Below are positions 5,897-6,265 of a stretch of 6,265 nucleotides of DNA, piece by piece. The stretch is taken from assembly GCA_027064785.1 (NCBI GenBank), contig JAMOPE010000423.1, positions 1-6,265 on the forward strand, in the 5' to 3' direction. The DNA is from Geobacteraceae bacterium (GTDB lineage: Bacteria; Desulfobacterota; Desulfuromonadia; Desulfuromonadales; Geopsychrobacteraceae). A program made the translations under genes and the position numbers. Numbering within the stretch: position 1 is the stretch's first letter; the number at the start of each line of letters is the position of its first letter. The notes under the pieces are model-generated. The model was not told the origin of the DNA. It searched no databases and saw only the letters and a program-made list of their open reading frames with translations.

Positions 5897-6265
5897 TCAA
5901 TTCACCTCCAAGATGACATGACTCAACATGCCGAGCAGACACAGAATAAAAGCCAATCCCAGATATTGAGGAGCCCGGAAAAAACGCATTTTTGCCAAAC
6001 CCGTCTCCATCACGGCAAGCGCAATTCCCAGCAACGTCAGTTTCAGGAAGATGCTGACAGCCCCCAGCAGGATTACTGATGGAGTCAAACTGTCCGCAAG
6101 CCCCCAGGGGAAAAAGAAATCACTGAGTAACAGAGAATAAATCATCAGTTTCAGCATCGCAGCCCATTCCATCAAAGCAAGGTGTCTCCCGGTATATTCA
6201 AGGATCATCGCTTCGTGAACCATTGTCAGCTCTAAATGGGTTGAGGGATTATCAATCGGAATCCT
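5897..6265 (-). CDS. hyfC: HyfC/HycD/NuoH-like membrane anchor subunit (partial, N-terminus beyond the right edge)
   Basis: The frame enters from the right edge and gives 123 codons before TGA at 5897. It begins with RIPIDNPSTHLELTMVHEAM, the conserved loop of the NuoH/HycD/HyfC family; the THLELTMVHE form is typical of hydrogenase-related members. Three or four hydrophobic segments follow, with FFFPWGL between the first two, and the sequence ends LSHVILEVN. The ATG at 6223 (MVHEAM) is internal to the motif and is not a start. In the complex this subunit anchors the large and small subunits to the membrane and connects them to the ion-translocating chain. It heads the visible part of the operon and is followed after 1 nt by the HyfE-like gene. 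The missing N-terminal part would hold roughly 170-200 residues, judging from family length. Confidence 0.92.
   Translation of the reverse strand, partial: RIPIDNPSTHLELTMVHEAMILEYTGRHLALMEWAAMLKLMIYSLLLSDFFFPWGLADSLTPSVILLGAVSIFLKLTLLGIALAVMETGLAKMRFFRAPQYLGLAFILCLLGMLSHVILEVN

Noticed and set aside
1630..6265. Reading the operon as ordinary NADH:quinone oxidoreductase (complex I)
   Set aside because: A HyfE-like subunit, a NuoC-NuoD fusion of HycE type, the hydrogenase-type CxxC in the small subunit and the THLELTMVHEAM loop in the anchor all point to the hydrogenase-4/Ehr branch. No NuoE/F/G/I/J genes are present.

Overview
This is a wholly minus-strand stretch of a bacterial chromosome. 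Read in the direction of transcription (right to left), it holds two units. The first is the 3' part of a membrane-bound hydrogenase-4/complex-I-like operon. The second is a metalloregulated efflux unit: an ArsR-family repressor followed by a permease that runs off the left edge. The GC content is moderate. An ArsR plus COG0701 permease next to a group-4-hydrogenase-like operon without nickel ligands suggests an anaerobic Desulfuromonadales/Geobacter-like deltaproteobacterium. That placement is inference from gene content and protein flavour; no rRNA or marker gene is present.

Layout of the first unit (6265 down to 1630). The C-terminal 123 codons of a HyfC/NuoH-like membrane anchor come first, followed by HyfE, HyfF (an antiporter-like proton channel), a fused NuoC-NuoD/HyfG-like large subunit and a HyfI/NuoB-like small subunit. 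The first four genes are coupled by 1-nt gaps or 4-nt ATGA overlaps, each with a good Shine-Dalgarno; the small subunit follows after 32 bp. Together they form the membrane arm and the electron-transfer pair of an ion-pumping complex. The large subunit has neither of the two CxxC pairs that bind the Ni-Fe centre, whereas the small subunit keeps all four ligands for its [4Fe-4S] cluster. No ferredoxin-like (HyfH/NuoI) gene lies between or after them. The operon therefore probably encodes an Ehr-type (energy-converting hydrogenase related) complex and not a working hydrogenase. Its electron donor and acceptor cannot be read from this window.

The segment 1464-1629 has no gene. It carries the promoter and operator of the regulator, and no convincing intrinsic terminator for the hydrogenase-like operon is visible.

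Layout of the second unit (1463 down to 1). A 109-residue ArsR/SmtB repressor with a GTG start and a cysteine cluster precedes a COG0701/ArsP-like permease with a CSC motif. Two near-identical 16-bp palindromes (13/16 positions shared) lie just upstream of the regulator and just upstream of the permease. They are the likely binding sites of the repressor and suggest that both genes are controlled directly by metal(loid). The permease is complete at its N-terminus but lacks its C-terminal part.
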